A stretch of DNA of 64,000 nucleotides, taken from contig CAVVZI010000009.1 in the NCBI GenBank assembly GCA_963752815.1, forward strand, positions 186,001-250,000, read 5' to 3'. The notes under the pieces are model-generated. The model made no database searches, had not been told where the DNA came from, and saw nothing but the letters and a program-made list of their open reading frames with translations. Position 1 is the stretch's first letter. The number at the start of each line of letters is the position of its first letter. Source of the stretch: Sva-07 sp963752815. Its GTDB lineage: Bacteria > Actinomycetota > Acidimicrobiia > Acidimicrobiales > Ilumatobacteraceae. Positions 63,812-64,000 of this stretch are shown one piece after another. Made by a program: the position numbers and the translations under genes.

Positions 63812-64000
63812 TCAGTCGGGCGAACTCTTGTAGCTCAGTCGGAGTTTGGTGCGAAAGGCGATGATGTCGCCGTCCTCGATCAGCACGTCCATCTCCACCA
63901 CCTCACCGACGCGCACGTCCTGGTACGCCCTGCCGGCCTCGCGCACGGCGTTCCGTGCCGCCTCCTCCCACGAGTCGCTGCTCGACCCGATCAGTTCGAC
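63812..64000 (-). CDS. Dodecin family protein, partial
   Basis: The last 62 residues of a minus-strand gene that runs out of the window: VELIGSSSDSWEEAARNAVREAG, then VRVGEVVEMDVLIEDGDIIAFRTKLRLSYKS. This matches the dodecin fold (about 65-70 residues), a 12-subunit flavin or coenzyme A store, so only a few N-terminal residues are missing. The aromatic flavin-stacking Trp is present in SDSWEE but not at the usual position, so ligand is uncertain. It converges on the VIT gene with a 12-base gap. Confidence 0.85.
   Translation of the reverse strand, partial: VELIGSSSDSWEEAARNAVREAGRAYQDVRVGEVVEMDVLIEDGDIIAFRTKLRLSYKSSPD

Overview
The window is about 70% GC throughout and has an actinobacterial character: GTG starts, GTGA/ATGA stop-start overlaps, many starts with a TANNNT hexamer 6-9 bases upstream and no Shine-Dalgarno (leaderless style), F420-type LLM flavoproteins, and MarR/HxlR/PadR/ArsR regulators each next to the genes they probably control. 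The family mix (dodecin, LtrA, SRPBCC proteins, LLM oxidoreductases, Abhydrolase_10) would fit an Acidimicrobiia/Ilumatobacter-like marine or soil actinobacterium; that placement is inference. No rRNA, tRNA, CRISPR, phage or insertion-sequence gene was seen.

Layout. 1-10 kb is a sugar island: the end of a GMC oxidoreductase; a scar that looks like a deleted araB-araA operon next to its LacI-type regulator; a second LacI regulator followed by a CUT1 sugar importer (binding protein, two permeases) and a GH3 glycosidase; and a sugar-lactone/alditol-type FAD oxidase. 10-18.4 kb holds a phytanoyl-CoA-type dioxygenase, a 680-base regulatory gap, and an unusual three-gene transporter operon: a Leu/Ile/Val-type binding lipoprotein, an MFS permease fused to a LivF ATPase, and a LivH-LivM-LivG triple fusion. 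An 18-base LacI-type operator occurs at the ara scar, before the dioxygenase and before this operon, tying them into one putative regulon. 18.4-26.7 kb holds a PKD-bearing hydrolase, a translationally coupled operon (SDR, SRPBCC, LLM, molybdopterin oxidoreductase), a crotonase and a PIG-L deacetylase.

27-36.8 kb holds an ArsR/SRPBCC operon, two MFS exporters, an HxlR regulator with matching operators, LtrA, an LLM protein, an Abhydrolase_10 protein and a GNAT. 36.9-49.2 kb holds furA-katG, a HAD hydrolase, bifunctional PutA, a large secreted fusion of two unrelated phosphoesterases, and a MatB-like malonyl-CoA synthetase. 49.3-64 kb holds a serine beta-lactamase-like protein coupled to a SulP transporter, an MFS/MarR pair, a FetB-like permease, a GH13 enzyme, a PadR-controlled ABC exporter, a second serine hydrolase, an AhpD-like protein, a GAF/SpoIIE phosphatase, a VIT-family transporter and a partial dodecin.

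Two window-wide patterns stand out. Many intergenic spaces carry strong palindromes, each built from its own word, including a perfect 54-base palindrome at 39682-39735. About sixteen single-base frameshifts interrupt otherwise well-conserved genes (katG alone has four). Thirteen are one-base insertions, which suggests sequence or assembly error rather than gene decay.
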